Positions 13,652 to 20,232 of a stretch of DNA of 22,901 nucleotides are shown in pieces. Position 1 is the first letter of the stretch, and the number at the start of each line of letters is the position of its first letter. Origin of the DNA: an uncultured Prevotella sp. (lineage in GTDB: Bacteria; Bacteroidota; Bacteroidia; Bacteroidales; Bacteroidaceae); the NCBI GenBank assembly GCA_900540375.1, contig UQFS01000042.1, positions 1-22,901 on the forward strand, read 5' to 3'. A program made the position numbers and the translations under genes. Under the pieces are notes generated by a model. The model had not been told where the DNA came from, made no database searches, and saw only the letters and a program-made list of their open reading frames with translations.

Positions 13652-14956
13652 ATGGAAGACAAAAGAAATTCAAGAAATCAAGCGAACATAACACCCGCAA
13701 AGCATTCTACTCCCCTCTCCCTTGGAGAGGGGCATGGGGGTGAGGCTGTAAGTGATGAGGCTTCTCCAACAAAGTCCGGCTTTTACGGTCCCTTTGGCGG
13801 AGCCTACGTCCCAGAGATATTATATAAATGTGTACACGACCTGCAAGACGCTTACTTGCCGATCATCGAGAGCGAGGAGTTTAAGCAGGAGTTCCGCACG
13901 CTGCTGCGCGACTATGCCGGCCGCCCCTCACCTCTCTACTACGCCAAGCGCATGAGTGAGCGCTATGGCTGCCAGCTCTATCTCAAGCGCGAGGACCTCA
14001 ACCACACGGGAGCACACAAGATCAACAATGCCATCGGACAGATTCTCCTCGCCCGTAAGATGGGTAAGACCCGCATCATCGCTGAGACCGGCGCCGGTCA
14101 GCACGGCGTGGCAACAGCCACGGTCTGCGCACTCTTCGGCATGGACTGCGAGATCTTCATGGGTAAGACCGACGTGGAGCGACAGCATCCCAACGTGGAG
14201 CGCATGAAGATGCTCGGCGCAAAGGTGCATCCGGTGACCACCGGAAACATGACACTCTCCGACGCCTGCTCGGAAGCGATCCGCGACTGGTGCTGCCATC
14301 CCGAGGATACCTTCTACCTCGTTGGTTCCACGATGGGCCCGCACCCCTACCCCGACATCGTGACGAAGATGCAGAGCGTGATCAGCGAAGAGATCAAGTG
14401 GCAGCTCAAAGAGAAGACAGGACGCGACTATCCCGACTATCTCATCGCCTGCGTAGGTGGTGGCAGCAACGCCGCCGGTACCATCTATCACTATGTCGAC
14501 AACGACCGCGTGAAGATTGTGCTCGCCGAAGCAGGCGGTCACGGCATCGACACCGACTACACCGCTGCCACCATGCACTGTGGCACGGAGGGCATCATCC
14601 ACGGTGCACGCACACTGGTGATGCAGACCGACGACGGTCAGATCAAGGAGGCGTTTACCATCTCTGCCGGTCTCGACTACCCGGGCATTGGTCCCATGCA
14701 TGCCTATCTCGCCCGGCAGGGACGCGAAAAGGTGCTCGCCATCAACGACGACGAGGCAATCTATGCCGGTTATGAGCTCACGCGTACCGAGGGCATCATC
14801 CCCGCCATCGAGAGCGCTCACGCTGTTGCTGCCCTCCGCAAGTTGTCCTTCAAGCCCTCCGACGTGGTGGTGCTCACCGTCAGCGGACGTGGCGACAAGG
14901 ACATGAACACTTATCTCACTCACAAAGACATGGCGAAAGAATATGGAAAATTTTAA
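13652..14956 (+). CDS. trpB: Tryptophan synthase beta subunit
   Basis: PLP enzyme of 434 residues (usually about 390-400) that condenses indole with serine. The conserved protein begins at GFYGPFGGAYVPE (43-55). The PLP lysine is Lys123 in HTGAHKINNAIGQ, followed by ETGAGQHGVATA (145-156) and the phosphate loop GGGSNAAG. The first ~42 residues are an unusual extension, and residues 19-33 (STPLSLGEGHGGEAV) are encoded by palindromic repeat copy D, much like the insert in TrpF. ATG 13652 is the only reasonable upstream start, although a shorter natural protein may have preceded the insertion. The 3' end overlaps trpE by 14 bases. Confidence 0.96.
   Translation: MEDKRNSRNQANITPAKHSTPLSLGEGHGGEAVSDEASPTKSGFYGPFGGAYVPEILYKCVHDLQDAYLPIIESEEFKQEFRTLLRDYAGRPSPLYYAKRMSERYGCQLYLKREDLNHTGAHKINNAIGQILLARKMGKTRIIAETGAGQHGVATATVCALFGMDCEIFMGKTDVERQHPNVERMKMLGAKVHPVTTGNMTLSDACSEAIRDWCCHPEDTFYLVGSTMGPHPYPDIVTKMQSVISEEIKWQLKEKTGRDYPDYLIACVGGGSNAAGTIYHYVDNDRVKIVLAEAGGHGIDTDYTAATMHCGTEGIIHGARTLVMQTDDGQIKEAFTISAGLDYPGIGPMHAYLARQGREKVLAINDDEAIYAGYELTRTEGIIPAIESAHAVAALRKLSFKPSDVVVLTVSGRGDKDMNTYLTHKDMAKEYGKF
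13709..13746 (-). repeat. Palindromic repeat copy D (5' end of trpB, inverted)
   Basis: ACT, CCCCTCTCC (13712-13720), CTT, GGAGAGGGG (13724-13732), then GGGGGTGAGGC. With copy C it forms an inverted pair spanning the trpA-trpB junction. Confidence 0.92.
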
Positions 14957-16376
14957 TTTTGAGACGAGAACAAATAAGATTCTCGCCGACCTCTATACAC
15001 CCGTAGCCGTATACATGCGGCTGCGCGACATCTACCCACAGAGTGCGCTGATGGAGAGCTCGGACTATCACGGATCGGAAAACGCACGGTCGTTTATCGG
15101 CATCAACCCGATCGCCTCTATTGCCGTCAGCCATGGCAAGACGATCATTACGCTGCCCGACGGCACTACCGGGGTACATGAGTTGCCCGCCACGGGTCCC
15201 GGCAAGGGAGAAGCCTGCAAACTGGCCATCGTCAAAGACTTCGACACCTTCATCCATCGCTTCCATATCGAGGGTGAAGGCGCAAACTTCTGCGGCCTTT
15301 ACGGCTACACGGCCTTCAACGCCGTGCGCTACTTCGAGAACATCGAGGTCAAGGACACGACGATGGCGAAGAACGACGCACCCGACATCTACTATATCCT
15401 CTATCGCGACCTCATCGTCTTCGACCATTTCAACAATACGATGACGTTCATCACCCTGGCCAAGAACAGCGACGACGGCGACCGTCAGCTCGCCGGCCTG
15501 CAGCGTGCGATGAACAAGGCGAGCGTGAAGCCTTATAGCTTCCACCCAGTCGGCGAGGCTACCTCCACGCTCACTGACGAGGAGCACAAGGCCAACATCC
15601 GCCGCTGTGTCAAGCACTGCCTGCGTGGCGACGTCTTCCAGATCGTCATCTCGCGCCGCTTTGTCCAGCGCTACGAGGGTGATGACTTCAAGCTCTACCG
15701 CGCCCTGCGCTCCATCAACCCGTCGCCCTACCTCTTCTATTTCGACTTCGGCGGCTTCCGCATCTTCGGCTCCAGCCCTGAGACCCACAACCGCATTGAG
15801 GGCGACACGGCTTATATCGATCCCATCGCCGGTACCACCAAGCGCACGGGCAACGCCGAGCAGGACCGCAAGGCCGCTGAGTTCCTGCGCAACGATCCGA
15901 AGGAAAACGCTGAGCACGTGATGCTCGTGGACCTGGCCCGCAACGACCTGAGCCGCAACTGCCACGACGTGAAGGTGGACTTCTACAAAGACATGCAGTT
16001 CTACAGCCACGTCATCCACCTCGTCAGCCGCGTCAGCGGTAAGCTCAACAAGGGCGCGAACCACATCAAAGCGTTCTTCGACACCTTCCCCGCCGGTACG
16101 CTCTCGGGTGCACCTAAGGTGCGTGCCATGCAGCTCATCAGCGAGATGGAGCCCCACAACCGTGGCGCCTACGGCGGATGCATCGGCTTCATCGGTCTCA
16201 ACGGCAATCTCAACCAGGCCATCGTCATCCGCACGTTCATCAGTCGTGGCGGCGAGTTGTGGTTCCAGGCCGGCAGCGGCGTGGTGGCCAAGAGCAACGA
16301 CGCCTATGAGCTCAACGAGAGCAACAACAAGCTCGGCGCCCTTGTCAAGGCCATCAAGATTGCTGAGAAGCTATAA
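14943..16376 (+). CDS. trpE: Anthranilate synthase component I
   Basis: A 477-residue chorismate-utilising subunit that makes anthranilate from chorismate and ammonia delivered by TrpG. The N-terminal LMESS motif (36-40) matches the LLES tryptophan-binding element, so feedback inhibition by Trp is expected. The catalytic domain shows FGSSPETH, IDPIAGTTKRTG, ENAEHVMLVDLARNDLSR, SHVIHLVSRVSG and FPAGTLSGAPKVRAM. The start overlaps trpB by 14 bases, indicating translational coupling. The entry enzyme is encoded next to last in the operon rather than first. Confidence 0.96.
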   Translation: MENFNFETRTNKILADLYTPVAVYMRLRDIYPQSALMESSDYHGSENARSFIGINPIASIAVSHGKTIITLPDGTTGVHELPATGPGKGEACKLAIVKDFDTFIHRFHIEGEGANFCGLYGYTAFNAVRYFENIEVKDTTMAKNDAPDIYYILYRDLIVFDHFNNTMTFITLAKNSDDGDRQLAGLQRAMNKASVKPYSFHPVGEATSTLTDEEHKANIRRCVKHCLRGDVFQIVISRRFVQRYEGDDFKLYRALRSINPSPYLFYFDFGGFRIFGSSPETHNRIEGDTAYIDPIAGTTKRTGNAEQDRKAAEFLRNDPKENAEHVMLVDLARNDLSRNCHDVKVDFYKDMQFYSHVIHLVSRVSGKLNKGANHIKAFFDTFPAGTLSGAPKVRAMQLISEMEPHNRGAYGGCIGFIGLNGNLNQAIVIRTFISRGGELWFQAGSGVVAKSNDAYELNESNNKLGALVKAIKIAEKL

Positions 16377-16468
16377 GACAAAAGAAAATCATAGATTCAA
16401 AGAAGAAATAAGCATCAGAAGGAACTTATTCTATCAAGAATTTAAGAATTTGAGAACATAAGAATGAT

Positions 16469-17032
16469 ATGAAAATCGTTATCATAGACAATTACGACAG
16501 TTTCACGTACAACCTCGCTCATCTGGTGAAGCAATTAGGTGCCGAGGTGGAGGTCTACCGCAACGACCAGTTCACACTCGGTCAGTTAGAGCCCTTCGAC
16601 AAGATCATGCTCAGTCCCGGTCCGGGCATACCCAGTGAGGCAGGCCTGCTCCTTGACGTCATCAAGACCTATGCCGGCCGCAAGCCCATGCTCGGCGTGT
16701 GTCTCGGTCATCAGGCCATCGGCGAGGTCTTCGGCGCAAAGCTTGAGAACCTCAGTGAAGTATATCATGGTGTAGCCACCGAGGGTACGCAGTTCGCCAA
16801 CGATCCGATCTTCGACGGACTGCCCAAACGTCTGCTCATGGGCCGCTACCATAGTTGGGTGGTCAGCCGCACGGAGTTCCCTGCCTCTCTTGAGGTCACC
16901 GCTGTCAGCGACGACGGACAGATCATGGGACTGCGCCACCGCCACTACAACATCCACGGCATCCAGTTCCACCCCGAGAGCGTACTCACCCCGATGGGCA
17001 GTAAGATCGTAGAGAACTGGCTCAACGGATAG
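16469..17032 (+). CDS. trpG: Anthranilate synthase component II (glutamine amidotransferase)
   Basis: A 187-residue class I glutamine amidotransferase that supplies ammonia to TrpE. It begins with the family motif IDNYDSFTYNL, has the oxyanion region LSPGPGIP (48-55), the nucleophile Cys78 in GVCLGHQAIG, and the His168/Glu170 pair in QFHPES. It is a stand-alone subunit. The gap to trpE is 92 AT-rich bases, the longest within the operon apart from the leader, and no terminator was seen in it. Some TrpG proteins also serve p-aminobenzoate synthesis (PabA). The operon context favours the trp role. Confidence 0.94.
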   Translation: MKIVIIDNYDSFTYNLAHLVKQLGAEVEVYRNDQFTLGQLEPFDKIMLSPGPGIPSEAGLLLDVIKTYAGRKPMLGVCLGHQAIGEVFGAKLENLSEVYHGVATEGTQFANDPIFDGLPKRLLMGRYHSWVVSRTEFPASLEVTAVSDDGQIMGLRHRHYNIHGIQFHPESVLTPMGSKIVENWLNG

Positions 17033-17055
17033 AAGCTTCACCAACCTCACCCACT

Positions 17056-17166
17056 CTCCGGCCTCACCCCCACCCCCTCTCCAAAGGAGAGGGGAGTAGT
17101 ATGCTCTGCGGGTGAGGCTGTCGCATAAGGGCCGGAGGGTTAGGGAAGGGCTATAGGCTCTTTTTT
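17056..17166 (+). terminator. Stacked hairpin with T-run at the end of the trp operon
   Basis: Three nested stems share one axis: CTCCG (17056-17060) with CGGAG (17133-17137), GCCTCACCC (17061-17069) with GGGTGAGGC (17110-17118), and the repeat core. A T6 run follows at 17161-17166. The T-run is 23 bases past the large stem, so a smaller wobble-paired hairpin (GGGC-TATAG-GCTC, 17148-17160) may be the actual terminator. Confidence 0.45.
17061..17097 (+). repeat. Palindromic repeat copy E (after trpG, forward)
   Basis: GCCTCACCCCC, CCCCTCTCC (17074-17082), AAA, GGAGAGGGG (17086-17094), AGT. The following AGTATGCTCTGCGGGTG resembles the reverse complement of the bases before copy D, so the conserved unit extends beyond the core. 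Confidence 0.9.
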
Positions 17167-17273
17167 ATTCGAAATACATTGACAAAACTACATCGCCGCG
17201 GGCAGACAATCTGGAGAGACATCTTTGGGATAAATGAGAAAAGAATGGAGTGAGAGCGACAAAAAATAGCGGT

Positions 17274-17386
17274 GACGCTGTCAAAGTACCTTTCTGATGC
17301 TATCAGAAAGGCTTTCTGACTTGGTCAAAGTGCCTTTCTGACCACATCAGAAAGGCGTGATGAGAGCATCAGAAAGGCTTTCTGAG
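17274..17386. repeat. Cluster of TCAGAAAG/CTTTCTGA inverted repeats
   Basis: The octamer CTTTCTGA or its complement occurs seven times: 17290, 17303, 17312, 17334, 17347, 17369 and 17378. Neighbouring copies form at least three perfect hairpins with 8-10-bp arms. GTCAAAGTrCCTTTCTGA recurs, suggesting two degenerate units of about 45 bases. No gene overlaps it. Confidence 0.8.
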
Positions 17387-17580
17387 GAGTAGTCCTACAT
17401 GGTTTTTCACACAAAAGTACCTATATAGTGATGTCAAATTTCGCTCTATATTCATAACTACCTATTTTCCAATACCTTACACAAAACCCTCTAAAATTCG
17501 CAAAATTGAGGCAACATACACTTCCGTTCAGAAAATCGTCAGGAAAATGCCCGTTTTTTGTCAGTTTTATAAACAAAATT

Positions 17581-17760
17581 ACAGCTTCTCCCCCATAGGG
17601 GGTAAGGCTTTTATGACCCTAAAAGAGACACTCTACGATCATCTCCGGGGCGTAGAACTGCTATGACGGTGAAGTCTCACAAAAGCGAGCGACCCGGGAG
17701 TAAATCGGGGACAGGGCGATGTCCTCGAGGAGGACTTACGCGGAAGTATGGTATAACAAA
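17581..17760. other. GC-rich candidate structured RNA or repeat
   Basis: This block stands out from AT-rich surroundings. It holds the hairpins CCCCC-ATA-GGGGG (17590-17602), CCCG...CGGG, GGACA...TGTCC and TCCTC-GAG-GAGGA, some of them mutually exclusive. Strand and identity are unclear, and no known RNA family was recognised. An open frame through it on the plus strand does not look protein-like. The remainder of 17167-17884 shows nothing else beyond the hairpin cluster at 17274-17386. Confidence 0.3.
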
Positions 17761-17884
17761 AGAATGCTGTTACCCTGTCATATTAAAAATATGTCTTTTA
17801 TGTCTTTCTGTCTAAAAAACATCCGACTACTCTGTCTTACTACTGATCTGTCCCTTCTGCTAATTAAAATCTTCAAAGCTTTTC

Positions 17885-17915
17885 TTTGTCATTCCTTTCG
17901 TTTGTACTACCTTTG
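17885..17915 (+). promoter_or_regulatory. Promoter of the transpeptidase gene
   Basis: TTTG (17885-17888), exactly 19 bases and TACCTTTG (17908-17915) match the Bacteroidota consensus, 23 bases before the ATG at 17939. Confidence 0.8.
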
Positions 17916-17938
17916 CACTTATTATTCACAAAAAAATA

Positions 17939-19159
17939 ATGAAAAGGATCAAAACATGGATTTGCATGTTGATGATAGCATGGGTACTGTGTCCCCAACT
18001 CATCCTCGCCGCCAACAACGACAATAACCATAAAGGTGTCATCGGACTCACCGACACCACCGCGCTCACTCTCAACCCGGCTCTCCAGCGCCTGGCCGGT
18101 CAGCTGCTGCAAGGCAAGCAGGGAAGCATCGTGGCCATAGAACCGGCAACAGGTCGCATCCTCTGTCTCTATAGCCACGACAAAGTCGACGACGGTGTGA
18201 ACCGCGCCATCTCCAAGACGTACTCTCCCGGCTCTACCTTCAAGACCGCACAGGCACTGGAGATGCTCACCGAAGGGACGCTGACTCCCGAAAAGACCTA
18301 CCCCTGCCACCGCGGATTCTACTACAACCGTTTCCACATCGGCTGCCATCCCCACCGTGCGCCTCTCGCTTTGGTACAGGCCATCGGACAGAGCTGCAAC
18401 TCCTATTTCTGTAAGGCTTTTCAGGAGATGATCGACAACCGCACGGCTTATCTCACCAAATACCGCGCCATCAACCGTTGGGCTCGCTACATGCACAGCT
18501 TTGGTCTCGGACATCCCCTCGGCGTAGACATCCCCGACGAGGCTGGTGGCTGCATCCCCGACGAGGCTGGTGGCTGCATCCCCGACTCGGCATACCTGTG
18601 CCGTCGCCATGGCAACTGGGACGGCACGACGATCATGTGGGTGGGCATGGGACAAGGTGAGGTCACCACCACCCCACTCCAACTCTGCAACCTCGCCGCG
18701 ATGATCGCCAACAGAGGATGGTACGTCACGCCACATATCCACACCACGGCAGAAGAAAACAAGCAATACGCTGAGCATCACCAAGGGCTGGCCTCACGTG
18801 AAGCCCTCCACACGGTGATCCTCGGCATGTGCGCTGCCGTGGCCAGTGGCACTGCGGCAAGCATCAACACACCACTCTATAAGATATGCGGGAAGACGGG
18901 GACAGCAGAGAACGAGGGTAAGGACCACTCTATCTTCATGGGCTTCGCGCCGATGGAGAACCCGAAGGTGGCCATCAGCGTGTATGTCGAGAACGGTGGC
19001 TTCGGCGCTGACCTTGCCGCCCCTCTCGCCGCGCTGATGATCGAGCAGGCAGTAAAAGGTCACCTATCCCCTGCTTCGCAACAAAAAGCTAAGCAGTGGA
19101 AAGCCAAGACCGTGAAGATCACGCCCGTGAAGGTGGAGGTGAACTTCGATGATCTGTAG
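17939..19159 (+). CDS. Stand-alone penicillin-binding transpeptidase domain protein
   Basis: A 406-residue exported protein with the three serine-transpeptidase motifs: SxxK at Ser99-Lys102 (SPGSTFK), SxN at Ser152-Asn154 (QSCNS), and KTGT at 319-322. It should cross-link peptidoglycan in the periplasm and bind beta-lactams. The segment GSIVAIEPATGRILCLYS is typical of class B PBPs. It lacks the large N-terminal dimerisation domain of PBP2/PBP3 (usually 600 or more residues); only a signal peptide or anchor (1-25) and about 20 linker residues precede the catalytic domain. It is unusually rich in cysteine. Residues about 198-215 contain a perfect 8-residue tandem duplication, IPDEAGGC, at the loop where PBP2 has DLPGE. 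An orphan or accessory PBP is the best reading. Confidence 0.88.
   Translation: MKRIKTWICMLMIAWVLCPQLILAANNDNNHKGVIGLTDTTALTLNPALQRLAGQLLQGKQGSIVAIEPATGRILCLYSHDKVDDGVNRAISKTYSPGSTFKTAQALEMLTEGTLTPEKTYPCHRGFYYNRFHIGCHPHRAPLALVQAIGQSCNSYFCKAFQEMIDNRTAYLTKYRAINRWARYMHSFGLGHPLGVDIPDEAGGCIPDEAGGCIPDSAYLCRRHGNWDGTTIMWVGMGQGEVTTTPLQLCNLAAMIANRGWYVTPHIHTTAEENKQYAEHHQGLASREALHTVILGMCAAVASGTAASINTPLYKICGKTGTAENEGKDHSIFMGFAPMENPKVAISVYVENGGFGADLAAPLAALMIEQAVKGHLSPASQQKAKQWKAKTVKITPVKVEVNFDDL
18530..18586 (+). repeat. In-frame 24-base tandem repeat in the transpeptidase gene
   Basis: Two identical 24-base units (18530-18553 and 18554-18577) and nine bases of a third encode IPDEAGGC-IPDEAGGC-IPD. The perfect identity suggests a recent, slippage-prone duplication. 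Confidence 0.9.
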
Positions 19160-19162
19160 AAG

Positions 19163-19176
19163 CCTCACCCCCCGAA
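19163..19176 (+). repeat. Half copy of the palindromic repeat family
   Basis: AGCCTCACCCCCC occurs 3 bases after the transpeptidase stop without the core palindrome. It lies in the 20-base gap between two convergent genes and may be a decayed copy. Confidence 0.4.
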
Positions 19177-19179
19177 CCT

Positions 19180-19737
19180 CTAATTATTCAGTATTCTTCT
19201 TGCTCCCTGATATCTATTGTCGTAGTAGTTCTCGTTGATATCAGAGATCGTGATGCCGTTGGAACAAGAGGCGTGGATGAACTTGAAATCTCCATTTCCC
19301 TCAACCTCAGCTACAATACCGACATGACTGATGCGAGCGGAAGAGCCAAAGAACACCAGGTCGCCTACATGCACGTCGTCGCGGTCGTTGATGGCCAGTC
19401 CCTCACGCCATTGGTCGCGGCTGCTACGGCCGAGACGGATGTTGAGTGACTGATAGACAAAACTGGTGAAACCGGAACAGTCGAAAGCGTATGGTCCCAT
19501 GCAGCCACGACGATAAGGCCGACCGATATAGTCCTTGGCCTTCTTGATGATCTGAGAACCCGTAACGTTGAACAAAGCTTCCAGCTCAGAGTGGTCCATC
19601 TCGTCGGGCAGGATATAAGGAATCATCTCCTCATTGTTGGCGGAACTGTTTTCCGGTGTGCCGGAGCCGGCAAAGACTGGAGTGACTGCAAAAGCCACAA
19701 ACATGGAAGCGATGGTTACGAGTTTCTTTATCTGCAT
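19180..19737 (-). CDS. Secreted NlpC/P60-family peptidoglycan hydrolase
   Basis: A 185-residue C40-family cysteine peptidase that probably cleaves peptide stems of peptidoglycan. It has a signal peptide (cleavage after VFA, residue 23), a short linker, and the NlpC/P60 domain from about residue 60. The catalytic Cys87 is in FDCSGF, the His138 in ISHVGIV, and the third residue His155 in FIHAS. A good Shine-Dalgarno-like AAGGAGA (complement at 19745-19751) lies 7 bases before the ATG, which is uncommon in this phylum. It converges on the transpeptidase gene with only 20 bases between them; both act on the cell wall, but they are not co-transcribed. Confidence 0.92.
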   Translation of the reverse strand: MQIKKLVTIASMFVAFAVTPVFAGSGTPENSSANNEEMIPYILPDEMDHSELEALFNVTGSQIIKKAKDYIGRPYRRGCMGPYAFDCSGFTSFVYQSLNIRLGRSSRDQWREGLAINDRDDVHVGDLVFFGSSARISHVGIVAEVEGNGDFKFIHASCSNGITISDINENYYDNRYQGARRILNN

Positions 19738-19791
19738 GTATGTTTCTCCTTATTTATATATAGTGTTGAAGAATTGTCGTTTTGTATCTCC

Positions 19792-19857
19792 GGCTCCTCT
19801 AAACCATGCAAGTTGCATCAAAAGAGCCACTGGGTTTTTAATTCTGATACAAAAATA
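19792..19857 (-). promoter_or_regulatory. Putative -7 box and hairpin leader of the NlpC/P60 gene
   Basis: TATTTTTG on the minus strand (19850-19857) fits TAnnTTTG and would give a leader of about 105 bases. Within it GGCTC/GAGCC arms (19792-19796, 19824-19828) enclose ATGCAA-TTGCAT (19806-19818), forming a two-part hairpin. No known riboswitch was recognised. Confidence 0.4.
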
Positions 19858-20057
19858 AGAAAAATAATCGAGAATTGAAAATAGCCGTTCACACTCTTTT
19901 GCACGAAAACGCTTAAATGTGCAGATTAAGCAAGCTCCTCTTATTTGACCTATATCAATCGTTTAGACCCATTACTCTCCTGTTTTGCTACTATATTGTT
20001 CTTGTTTTCCTTAAGGTCTTTTTGGGGATTTTAAGAAACAGCCTCACTCCTCACCAG

Positions 20058-20111
20058 CAGCCTCACCCTCTCACCCCCTCTCCAAAGGGAGAGGGGCTGG
20101 GGGTGAGGCTG
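20058..20111. repeat. Palindromic repeat copy F (before xylE), full-length form
   Basis: The most symmetric copy: CAGCCTCACC (20058-20067) pairs with GGTGAGGCTG (20102-20111), and the core CCCCTCTCC (20075-20083) pairs with GGAGAGGGG (20088-20096). It lies between the divergent NlpC/P60 and xylE genes. The rest of 19858-20182 shows no gene. Confidence 0.92.
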
Positions 20112-20182
20112 CTCATGCATATTTGAAACATTTGATACGTAATTAAGTAACATACGGTAAAGCATATCTGCGGCAAAAAGTG

Positions 20183-20190
20183 TATCTTTG
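20183..20190 (+). promoter_or_regulatory. -7 box of xylE
   Basis: TATCTTTG fits TAnnTTTG and lies 42 bases before the ATG. No -33 TTTG was found at the expected distance, which suggests a weak or activated promoter. Confidence 0.55.
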
Positions 20191-20232
20191 CACCAAAGAA
20201 ACATAAAACAAATAACTAAGCAAACCTAAGTA

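Noticed and set aside
13928..14923. 331-codon minus-strand open frame opposite trpB
   Set aside because: It is antisense to conserved TrpB motifs and has a repetitive His/Val/Gly composition typical of shadow frames.
14916..16157. 413-codon minus-strand open frame opposite trpE
   Set aside because: It is a shadow frame produced by GC-rich codon bias. The plus strand encodes an intact TrpE with all catalytic motifs.
17581..17760. Group II intron fragment
   Set aside because: No domain V-like sequence and no reverse transcriptase were found, so I left it as an unidentified structured element.
17719..18027. 102-codon open frame before the transpeptidase gene
   Set aside because: It overlaps the promoter and the start of the transpeptidase gene in another frame and has no protein-like features.
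19917..20126. 69-codon frame ending in SPKGEGLGVRL
   Set aside because: The C-terminal part is simply the translated palindromic repeat copy F, and the rest is hydrophobic AT-rich sequence without start signals.
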